64,000 nt of DNA from Egbenema bharatensis. Its GTDB lineage: Bacteria > Cyanobacteriota > Cyanobacteriia > Elainellales > Elainellaceae. Numbering within the stretch: position 1 is the stretch's first letter; the number at the start of each line of letters is the position of its first letter. Below are positions 1 to 6,948 of the stretch, one piece after another. The notes beneath the pieces were generated by a model, which was not told the origin of the DNA, ran no database searches, and saw only the letters and a list, made by a program, of their open reading frames with translations. The DNA is taken from the NCBI RefSeq assembly GCF_048077055.1, contig NZ_CP182236.1, positions 4,526,001 through 4,590,000 of the forward strand, in the 5' to 3' direction. The translations under genes and the position numbers were made by a program.

Positions 1-1
1 C

Positions 2-808
2 TGCCCGGTTTCCACCCTGGATTTGCCGATCGCCACGGATCCCCCTGTAGATTTGATGGTGGAATTTCGGATTATCTGTACCGAGCGAATTCCGGCGGAT
101 GTTTTGGATAGCCTGACGATGAAGGTCAACGGCCATCCCATTCCGCTGAATATCCTGTTGAGCGATCAGGGAACCCGATTCCTCCAGGGCTTGATTCCCC
201 CATCGATTCTAAAAAACACCCCCTTCACTGAGTTTTCCTTCCAGGTCGATCGCGTCACTTCTCTGAAGGAAATTAATCCCGCCGATCCAGACACCCGGCA
301 GGTCGGACTGGCCTTCAACTACGTCCAGGTGTTCCCCGTGCAGTCCCGACAACAGCACAGTGCCCTGTCCCACTTCCTGGATTGCGAAACCTGGCAGAAT
401 GCGATCGCGTTTTTGAACGCTCACGTTTCCTCGTCGGAATCGATCGTTGCCCCCCTGATTCTCAACATTCAGCTAGACCATGAACTACACGATCACTCTA
501 CGTTTCTGGCAGGCGATCCAACCAGTCAGTGGGTGGTGATTCACAAGGGCAGAACCGATCGGGTGGGAGCTATTCTATTTAAGCTGATGAGTCAGGGTTT
601 CTCGCCCGTATTTGCCAATGAGGTGTTTGTGGTCTATTCCCGGCGATCGGATTTACCCACCGTCAGCTATACGTCACCCCACGTCAAACCGCTCTATGTG
701 GATTACTTGAAGCGCAACGTCTTTGGTGCAGCCCTATCGTTTTATCGGAAGCACATTAGCCAAAGGCCGCAGGTGTCGAAGGTGGTAAAGCCGTTGATTA
801 AGAAGTGA
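2..808 (+). CDS. Glycan-cluster protein, 3' part (5' end outside window)
   Basis: The frame is open from the window edge to the stop at 808, so the gene begins upstream; the TTG at 23 is only the first in-window candidate start. The visible ~268 residues start with a beta-rich stretch ending in a tract like RQVGLAFNYVQVFP (about residues 98–111). A 'LG(I/L)AF..I.I' line of this kind is common at the end of carbohydrate-binding-like modules attached to cyanobacterial capsule and exopolysaccharide proteins. The C-terminal part has no motif I recognise, and no signal peptide or membrane segment is visible. The GT4 glycosyltransferase that follows on the same strand supports a glycan-assembly role, but this is inferred from context. 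The function is not established by the sequence. Confidence 0.6.
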   Translation, partial: CPVSTLDLPIATDPPVDLMVEFRIICTERIPADVLDSLTMKVNGHPIPLNILLSDQGTRFLQGLIPPSILKNTPFTEFSFQVDRVTSLKEINPADPDTRQVGLAFNYVQVFPVQSRQQHSALSHFLDCETWQNAIAFLNAHVSSSESIVAPLILNIQLDHELHDHSTFLAGDPTSQWVVIHKGRTDRVGAILFKLMSQGFSPVFANEVFVVYSRRSDLPTVSYTSPHVKPLYVDYLKRNVFGAALSFYRKHISQRPQVSKVVKPLIKK

Positions 809-893
809 GGAGAGAGGAGGGAGGAGTCAGGAGAGAGGAGAGAGGAGGGAGGAGAGAGGAGGGAGGAGTCAGGAGTCAGGAGTCAGGAGTCAG
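809..893. repeat. Heptamer STRR tract (GGAGTCA-type)
   Basis: Directly after the stop codon the sequence is a purine-rich mixture of GAGAGGAG and GGAGTCA units, ending in four clean 7-base repeats. It belongs to the same heptamer class seen at 20711–20854, 44114–44161, 47335–47417 and 50174–50243. Confidence 0.85.
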
Positions 894-1138
894 ATGGAAC
901 TTCAGAATTTTTGGGTAATCTACAGCGCAGGCATCTTGTTGGGCAGCAGTCCGATCGCCTTTGATCAGCCCTTAGAACGTCCTGATCGGAACTGTAAACT
1001 TTACTGGGCTGACTTATCCGCTAAACTACTTGCAAATGAATGGCGAGCGATGACCAGTCCACTCAAATGGACTCAATCTGTCTTCCAGTCGGATTGATCA
1101 GACTTTTATCAGGTAGCCCGCGATTGATCTGCGGGTGA
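894..1138. other. Intergenic gap with a hairpin before the GT4 gene
   Basis: No convincing gene lies here; a 67-codon frame from 894 has no family resemblance. A short palindrome (AGTCCA/TGGACT, around 1058–1075) is present. A GC-rich hairpin, CCCGC–loop–GCGGG at 1115–1133, sits immediately ahead of the first possible start of the next gene. It has no T-run, so it is not a standard terminator; it could mask the ribosome-binding region. Confidence 0.4.
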
Positions 1139-2380
1139 TTGGGAAACCATAGCCGACATTGGAGCGACACAAAACAATTGACTGATCCCAGGCTCCTTCA
1201 TTCAAATGTCTTCCGTCCTCCGTCCGCCTTTTGCGATAAACCCTTGGTTGCTGTTAATCTCTCCTTTATCGGAACAAAACCTACTGGATTGGCCACCTAC
1301 GCCATTCGTCTGATTCCAGAACTGTCCCTACCGGAGCTGGATTTATTTGCCTCCCGATCTTTTCCCGTTCAAAACCTATCCCACTGCACCTACCACGACG
1401 TTCCGGCGGATATGACCCCGGAGCAGGGTAAGGCGGGCCACTGGCGGCGGTTGCGGTGGACCCAGTTTCAGTTTCCCCGACAGGTGGCTCAGGTGGATGA
1501 ACTGCGATCGCGTTCCCCAATTAAAGATCTACCGCTCCTGTTCTCCCCCATTCCCGAAGCTCCCCTCTTCACCCCTTACCGCTTCATCGTCGTCATGCAC
1601 GACCTGATTCCCCTGCGCTTTCCCGGTCGTACCGCTCCCCTCACTTACTACTTCCGCTACTGGGTGCCGCAAGTCCTGAAACAGGCGACCCATATTCTGT
1701 GCAATTCCACTGCTACGGCGACGGACGTTCAGCAGTTTTACGGGATTTCTGCGAAAAAACTCACCCCGATTCCCCTGGCCTACGATGCGGATCACTTCCG
1801 GGTGCTGGAATCCGATCGCCTCAGTGCTCCAGAGTTTCAGCCCGATCGCCCCTATTTCTTCTACATCGGACGACATGATCCTTACAAAAATCTCCAGCGG
1901 GTGATCGCTGCCTTTGCGGCCTTGCCAGATCGATCGGACTGCGATCTGTGGATTGCTGGAGCTGATGATCCGCGCTATACGCCCCTGTTGAAGGCTCAAG
2001 CAAAAGAATTGGGGTTTGCCGATCGGGTTAAGTTTCTGGATTATGTGTCCTATCAGGCCCTGCCGTTACTGCTGAATCGGGCGATCGGATTAGTGTATCC
2101 GAGTCTATGGGAAGGATTTGGCTTGCCGCTGCTGGAAGCGATGGCCTGTGGAACTCCGGTGATTACCTCCAATCTCTCTTCCTTACCCGAAGTGGCAGGG
2201 GATGCAGCTCTGTTGGTGAATCCCTACCAGGAAGCAGAAATCACTCAGGCGATGCAGCAATTGCTCACGGAGGAAGCGAGTCGATCGGATTTGCGGAGGG
2301 CGGGGTTGCATCGAGCCAGTCAGTTTAGTTGGGCTAAAACCGGGAAATGGACAACTGCTGTGTTGCAAGACTATCTTTAA
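1139..2380 (+). CDS. Glycosyltransferase family 4 (GT-B)
   Basis: Retaining GT-B glycosyltransferase of the GT4 family, expected to transfer a sugar from a nucleotide donor during polysaccharide assembly at the cytoplasmic face of the membrane. The N-terminal acceptor domain begins near VNLSFIGTKPTGLATYA, with a glycine-rich loop. The donor domain contains YIGRHDPYKN and the E-x7-E region EGFGLPLLEAMACGTPV, followed by SNLSSLPEVAGDAALLV. The length (413 aa) is normal. The start is uncertain: TTG 1139 directly follows an in-frame TGA and gives an unconserved leader of about 35 residues. A better leader (ATG at 1206) lies in another frame and would need one extra A near 1239. The gene ends tail-to-tail with the phosphodiesterase, overlapping by 4 bases. 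Confidence 0.88.
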   Translation: MGNHSRHWSDTKQLTDPRLLHSNVFRPPSAFCDKPLVAVNLSFIGTKPTGLATYAIRLIPELSLPELDLFASRSFPVQNLSHCTYHDVPADMTPEQGKAGHWRRLRWTQFQFPRQVAQVDELRSRSPIKDLPLLFSPIPEAPLFTPYRFIVVMHDLIPLRFPGRTAPLTYYFRYWVPQVLKQATHILCNSTATATDVQQFYGISAKKLTPIPLAYDADHFRVLESDRLSAPEFQPDRPYFFYIGRHDPYKNLQRVIAAFAALPDRSDCDLWIAGADDPRYTPLLKAQAKELGFADRVKFLDYVSYQALPLLLNRAIGLVYPSLWEGFGLPLLEAMACGTPVITSNLSSLPEVAGDAALLVNPYQEAEITQAMQQLLTEEASRSDLRRAGLHRASQFSWAKTGKWTTAVLQDYL

Positions 2381-3771
2381 CAGTTCAGGACTTTTCCTCT
2401 TAATCCAACGGGGGGGGTAATGCCAAACCGATCGAGTAAGGTCGGCAAAATATCGTAAATCTGGGCTCCTTCCAGTTGTTTTCCAGATGGGGGACGACCT
2501 GGATCGTGAAAAATCATCAAGCCATATTGAGCATGGTTGGCATCATCTGCCCCGGTGTCATTATCCGTCGTGTAAAGCGAGTCGTAGCCCACGCTGCCGA
2601 TCGATCGCCAGGCTAAGTCATCAAAATAAACCAGTAGATCCGGTGCAATGCCCCGCACTTTTTGGTAAATTTGCTGCGGTTTGAAGGGCTTAATATTCAG
2701 CGAGTTGCCCGCTGGATCGGTGAGTTGAGTCAGGGCTTCAGCTAACTGCGATCGGGTTTGTTCGTACTCTGCCAGGGGAATCACCCCCTCTGGTTCTCTG
2801 CCTTTCACATTCAAAAACACGCGCCCATAGTAGCCCCCTGCGCCCCAGGCTTTCGTCTGACTCCAATCCACCTCCACCTGATCCAGCGGCGTTGGTTCCG
2901 TGGGTCGTTCCTTCAGCACCAGATAGCCCTGTTGAATCAGCCATTCATTCAGACAAATTCCCCCCATCAACGGTCGCGCTCCATGATCCGACACCACCAG
3001 CACGATCGTCTCTTCGCTACAGTGATGCAATAGTTCTCCAACCCGGCGATCGACATGGCAATAGTAATCATGAATCGCGTTGGCGTAGGGCGAGTTGGGT
3101 TCGTGCTGGGGATGGCGCGGATCCATTGGTTTCCAAAAAGAGTGGTGAATCCGATCGACTCCCATATCCACCAGCATCAGAAAATCTGGAGCATCCCGCT
3201 GAATCAGCTTTTCTGCCAGAGTAAACCGCTGATCGCAGAGCTGATAAAGATGGTGCAGGATCTCATCCTTGGCATCCGATCGAAAATCGGGCACATCCAT
3301 CAGAAAATCCGGCATCCAGTCCACAATTTGCGCGGCCAGTTCCGGGGGATGGGTGAAGGGCACCTCGCGGCTGGGGGTGAGAAAACAGGAGACGAGGGAA
3401 CCGTTCACGGCGTAGGGAGGAGAGGTTCCAGGAACGCTGATCGTAGCCACCGTCCAGCCCGCTTCCCCCAAAATATCCCACAGTCGCGGCACTTTCACAG
3501 CTCGACCATCGGAAATCCCCATACTGTTGTAGGTGCGATCGCGGCGATTCCGAAAGCCATAGATGCCCAGTTCCCCTGGATCCCGTCCACTCGTCATGCA
3601 ACTCCAGGCGGGTACGGTAATCGCCGGAATACTACTTTCCAGCCGACCATAGCTGCCCTGAGCCATTAACCGCGAGAGGTTGGGCAAATCCTGCCGCCAC
3701 TGCTCGAAGACCAGGGAGGGTTCCATGCAGTCTAAGCCGATGATGATCAGTTTGGGAGATGCTGATGTCAT
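2377..3771 (-). CDS. Type I phosphodiesterase / nucleotide pyrophosphatase family protein
   Basis: Member of the alkaline phosphatase superfamily (PF01663-like), 464 aa, probably a metal-dependent phosphohydrolase or phosphodiesterase; the substrate is unknown. Visible metal and catalytic elements are the first Asp in IIGLDCMEPS (residues 8–17), the nucleophile segment ITVPAWSCMTSG (Thr near residue 52), VDMGVDRIHHSFW (Asp and His ligands, about residues 206–218) and VVSDHGARP (Asp-His). No signal peptide is obvious, so a cytoplasmic location is likely. In cyanobacteria such proteins often lie near glycan or nucleotide-sugar genes, which fits the GT4 neighbour, but no shared promoter is possible because the genes converge. 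Confidence 0.85.
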   Translation of the reverse strand: MTSASPKLIIIGLDCMEPSLVFEQWRQDLPNLSRLMAQGSYGRLESSIPAITVPAWSCMTSGRDPGELGIYGFRNRRDRTYNSMGISDGRAVKVPRLWDILGEAGWTVATISVPGTSPPYAVNGSLVSCFLTPSREVPFTHPPELAAQIVDWMPDFLMDVPDFRSDAKDEILHHLYQLCDQRFTLAEKLIQRDAPDFLMLVDMGVDRIHHSFWKPMDPRHPQHEPNSPYANAIHDYYCHVDRRVGELLHHCSEETIVLVVSDHGARPLMGGICLNEWLIQQGYLVLKERPTEPTPLDQVEVDWSQTKAWGAGGYYGRVFLNVKGREPEGVIPLAEYEQTRSQLAEALTQLTDPAGNSLNIKPFKPQQIYQKVRGIAPDLLVYFDDLAWRSIGSVGYDSLYTTDNDTGADDANHAQYGLMIFHDPGRPPSGKQLEGAQIYDILPTLLDRFGITPPVGLRGKVLNC

Positions 3772-3885
3772 GGGGCTGATGTTTTAAGGGGATAAGGTTC
3801 GAGGTTGAGCGATTGATCTGAGCCAATTTCAATCATCCACAGAATGTCCTATGGATAATGTCCTATGGATACAAATGGATCTCCA

Positions 3886-4153
3886 TAATGCAGGCTTGCT
3901 CCGTAGCGCAGGCAGCGTTTCGACTGAGTGCTCAAGCGTTCGACCGAGCTCACGCCGAGATCCGAAGTCTTGCCTGCCCGTTTGCGATCGGTTGTGCCAG
4001 TGCAAAACAGAGATACACCCATCATCCCCATTATCGGGTGTGTCTCTTCCGTCAGTGTGTTTAATTCGATCGGCTTTGGTGACTGGGCGGGCAGGATGCC
4101 CACCCCACAAGAACTTTGAGTAGGCTGGGCAGGATGCCCACCCCACAAGAATT
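3886..4153. repeat. Cluster of palindromic intergenic repeats
   Basis: The gap 3832–4173 contains three copies of the GGGCGGGCAAGATGCCCACC family. Two plain copies lie at 4081–4114 and 4121–4153 and end in CCCCACAAGAA. One reverse-oriented copy at about 3908–3983 is expanded by a second palindrome (TTCGACTGAGTGCTC-like and a diverged duplicate). Short frames across this region simply translate the repeats. No gene is visible. Confidence 0.85.
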
Positions 4154-4173
4154 TTAGTCTGACCTGAGGATTT

Positions 4174-5082
4174 CTAACCTTCTTCCCAGATCGGTTCCCT
4201 TTTCTTTAGATCAAAGCGATAGCCGTCAGGCAGGATGTGCAGGATCGCACCACAGAGGGCCAGTGGCTCATCCTTGAGGGATTGGCTCAGGTTAGAGTGA
4301 GCCAGTTTTGAGACATCGACCACCGTGATTGAACCTTGCCCAACGACCGTGAAGGCATCCTGGCTAACGACGATCGCTGTATTTTCGTCAATCCCAAATC
4401 CCAATACCACGGGCTGCTGCACCACCGCAGAGAGTAAGCGACCCAGGCGACCCCGTTCAGCGAAGTGTTGGTCAACCACCACACCGGGTAAGAAGGCCAT
4501 ACCCTCTTCCATTTCCGCCACTTCCAATCGCGGGTTCGTTTGGGGTTCCCCTTCGGCAATCATCATGTCCGGCATCATGGCAGCTCCAGCGCTGGTGCCG
4601 CCGATCACCAGACCCTCTTTCATATAACGGTCATGTAAGAGGCGATCGATTTCTGTGCCCTTGAGATTATCAGTAATTCGTCGCTGGTCACCTCCCGTGA
4701 AAAAGACCCCAGTTGCTTCCCGCAAAATCTCTAAGGCTCTGGGATCATCCCCGTCTTCTCGTCGGGACGTATCTACCACGCGCACATCTTCAGCACCCAT
4801 GCGATCGAAAATTCGGGTGTATTGCTCTCCGACTTCCCCTGGCAGCCCAGTGGCAACCGTCATAATCACAATTCTTGCGTTAGAACCTCCTGACTGGCGG
4901 GCAAACTCTCGCAGAATCTGACAATCCCCTTCCTTGTCCTCTGCTCCACCAATAATCACGAGCTGACCTTGGGCAGTGGTCTTCTCCTGAGCTTGCATCT
5001 GGCTATCCTGTGGCGTTGATTGAGCCTGATTTGCTGCATCTGCGTTCTGTTCTGCTTCCTGGTTATCCTGAGCTGCAACCAT
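4174..5082 (-). CDS. cphB: Cyanophycinase
   Basis: Peptidase family S51 exopeptidase that hydrolyses cyanophycin (multi-L-arginyl-poly-aspartate) to beta-Asp-Arg dipeptides in the cytoplasm, mobilising stored nitrogen. After a Gln/Ala-rich N-terminal extension (residues 1–37) the enzyme core starts with LVIIGGAEDKEGD. The serine nucleophile elbow is GGTSAGAA (near residue 162), with FFTGGDQ before it and VVDQHFAERGRLGRL after it, all family hallmarks. The length (302 aa) is slightly above usual because of the leader. Cyanophycin synthetase (cphA), commonly next to cphB, is not in this window. ATG at 5082 is the only good start. Confidence 0.95.
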   Translation of the reverse strand: MVAAQDNQEAEQNADAANQAQSTPQDSQMQAQEKTTAQGQLVIIGGAEDKEGDCQILREFARQSGGSNARIVIMTVATGLPGEVGEQYTRIFDRMGAEDVRVVDTSRREDGDDPRALEILREATGVFFTGGDQRRITDNLKGTEIDRLLHDRYMKEGLVIGGTSAGAAMMPDMMIAEGEPQTNPRLEVAEMEEGMAFLPGVVVDQHFAERGRLGRLLSAVVQQPVVLGFGIDENTAIVVSQDAFTVVGQGSITVVDVSKLAHSNLSQSLKDEPLALCGAILHILPDGYRFDLKKREPIWEEG

Positions 5083-5237
5083 ACCGACCTCAAATTAAAA
5101 AGTGTGAGTCTCCCCACTAAATCACGATCGCCTCCAGGGACATAACATCCGATCGGTAGATTTTGATACAAAATTAAGATGCAACGAAAACGAAATATTT
5201 GTTTACATTTTTCAATTTTTAATCTGTGGCTTTCGAG

Positions 5238-5645
5238 CTATGGATTATCGCTCAAGGCTTCAGCCAGAGCCGATCGCGTACGTGCCACCACCACCCGGAT
5301 GCGGGACAGTTGGGACTCATAAGCTGCCTGTTGTTCTGGGGCCACCGTTGCGGTGTTGACCCGCAGGAGTTGTTCGTAGGAACGAAAAATCTGGAAGGCA
5401 TAACTGGCAACCTTCACCTGATCTTCCGTCAAAGCATGAATGCGATCGACTAGCTCCGCACAGGTGGATGAAAAGGGGAGTCCAAAAACATCGGCATAGA
5501 GGGGAGGAAGGGGATCCGATCGATGCTTCAAGATTTGAAGGATGTTTGCGGCAGCGTCTGAAATTTGCCCGTCAAAATCAGCCAGTAAATTCAGCAAGGA
5601 CAACAGCAAAGTTTTAGAGGGTTTAGATTGAAGCGGAGAGGCCAT
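5238..5645 (-). CDS. Conserved cyanobacterial hypothetical protein
   Basis: A 135-residue, mostly helical protein with no motif I can name and no membrane segment or signal peptide. The composition is that of a normal coding sequence: HIP1 octamers, balanced codons, an ATG start and no overlap with a better frame on the other strand. The C-terminal half (SRIRVVVARTRSALAEAL) could form an amphipathic helix. It stands alone between cphB and another small minus-strand gene, with about 155 bp upstream of the cphB start. No function can be assigned. Confidence 0.6.
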   Translation of the reverse strand: MASPLQSKPSKTLLLSLLNLLADFDGQISDAAANILQILKHRSDPLPPLYADVFGLPFSSTCAELVDRIHALTEDQVKVASYAFQIFRSYEQLLRVNTATVAPEQQAAYESQLSRIRVVVARTRSALAEALSDNP

Positions 5646-5740
5646 ACAAGCAGTTGGTTCTTCTCAATCTCTACACTCTTCATCATCACATAAATTCACG
5701 ATTGTTCATGAATCTTAGTGGCGATCGGAAATAAATCTTT

Positions 5741-5941
5741 TCAGGATTCTAACTGCAATAGATTCAGCAGAAACACTCGCGTCTTTTCGAGGGAGAAGTG
5801 CATGGGCTTACCTCGATAAACAATTTGATAACAATGGGGATACTCACCAATGCCGTAGCCGGAAATTAAGCGTTTATGAAAGGCTTCCTCCGCCAGATGT
5901 TCTACCTCTTGCTTCAGGCTGGTTTCTAATACCGTACTCAT
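5741..5941 (-). CDS. Small hypothetical protein (66 aa)
   Basis: Short ATG-started frame. The N-terminus (SLKQEVEHLAEEAFHKRL) looks helical and is followed by a beta-like segment (HCYQIVYRGKPMHFSLEKTRVFLLNLL). Cyanobacteria contain many orphan proteins of this size. The coding call rests on composition and on the absence of a competing frame, not on a recognised family. Confidence 0.45.
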   Translation of the reverse strand: MSTVLETSLKQEVEHLAEEAFHKRLISGYGIGEYPHCYQIVYRGKPMHFSLEKTRVFLLNLLQLES

Positions 5942-6105
5942 GGTTTACCGTCCGATATTTTTTCGTAACTACGTTCAGTTATAGATCAATTCTAGCGAGA
6001 TCTCACCCTCCAAATGGTTGAAAAAATCAGTAATTCTTCTGGTTAGTTCTTAATACTCTCTGCGGTTTTCTGGCTGACCGACGGACTGCAAATTGACCGA
6101 CTGCT

Positions 6106-6678
6106 TCATCGTCCTGCCGCTAAAACTGTTGCAGCCGTAAGCGTCAGGGAACTGATCTGAGACGAACGGATCAATTGCTCATCCTGATAAATCTGCTCCT
6201 CGTATAAGCCATCTACCCATTCTAGAACCGTCACTTTGTGGGCGATCGGATCAACAATCCAATACTCAGGAATCCGTCGTGCTGCATATTCACTGCGCTT
6301 GTGGCGATAGTCGCGGCTTTCTTGCTGGGGGCTGACCACCTCAATAACAAGCTGCGGAGGTGGCATATCGTGGGTAATGACGCATTGGGATGCTCCCTCC
6401 AGGGCCGTTGCAGCCTCTTCTGATAGAACAACCAAATCGGGTTGCCGTGCGGTTGCCCTGGCTCCACTGACGGCAATTTGCGCTCCAATACTTAAGCAAT
6501 AGTAGGGGATTCCCATTTGTAGGAAAGTGGCAAATAAAAAGGAGGCGATTTGATTATTCAAGGTACTTTCTGGCGGCATGGCGATTAGTTCCCCATCCAC
6601 CAGTTCGTAACGGGTATCTGTGCCATCGTCATAGTTGAGATAGTCTTCCAGGGTCATGGGTTTTGCGACAACGGACAT
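6106..6678 (-). CDS. Uma2 family (DUF820) endonuclease-like protein
   Basis: PD-(D/E)XK-fold protein of the Uma2 family, which is greatly expanded in cyanobacteria; its biological substrate is unknown. Family signposts in order: MTLEDYL near the N-terminus, YELVDGELIAMPPES (about residues 24–38), RQPDLVVLSEE (the PD motif, about 78–88), PQLVIEVVSPQQESRDYRHKRSEYA (the ExxS..K catalytic region) and IPEYWIVDP. The length of 190 aa is typical. The catalytic Asp, Glu and Lys all appear intact. It is monocistronic, divergent from nothing, and is separated from tex by a tandem repeat array. Confidence 0.92.
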   Translation of the reverse strand: MSVVAKPMTLEDYLNYDDGTDTRYELVDGELIAMPPESTLNNQIASFLFATFLQMGIPYYCLSIGAQIAVSGARATARQPDLVVLSEEAATALEGASQCVITHDMPPPQLVIEVVSPQQESRDYRHKRSEYAARRIPEYWIVDPIAHKVTVLEWVDGLYEEQIYQDEQLIRSSQISSLTLTAATVLAAGR

Positions 6679-6763
6679 TGCGTTTACCCTTAATGTGAGT
6701 GCCAGTAATGTGAGCGCAGTGTGGCTTGCTGCTTTACAACTCCATAGTAAACTTGGGTTGGCA

Positions 6764-6944
6764 TTTTACTTTGCTGACTGGGCGGGCAGGATGCCCACCC
6801 CACAAGAATTTCAGGTTGTTGGATGGTGTTTTACTTTGCTGACTGGGCGGGCAGGATGCCCACCCCACAAGAATTTCAGGTTATTGGATGGTGTTTTACT
6901 TTGCTGACTGGGCGGGCAAGATGCCCACCCCACAAGAAGTTTGC
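6764..6944. repeat. 65-bp tandem repeat, three copies, of the GGGCGGGCA palindrome
   Basis: Three near-identical copies start at 6776, 6841 and 6906, an exact 65-base period. Each consists of ACTTTGCTGACTGGGCGGG, the stem–loop, CCCCACAAGAA and a spacer TTTCAGGTT(G/A)TTGGATGG. The array fills the space between the Uma2 start and the tex stop and could end tex transcription through its hairpins. Confidence 0.92.
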
Positions 6945-6948
6945 ATTC

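Noticed and set aside
894..1097. 67-codon plus-strand frame after the first STRR
   Set aside because: It starts inside repeat-derived DNA, has no family resemblance or ribosome-binding site, and its composition does not look coding.
3829..4148. Several overlapping frames on both strands
   Set aside because: They translate the palindromic repeats; the same peptide strings (for example WAGRMPTPQE) recur at every repeat copy.
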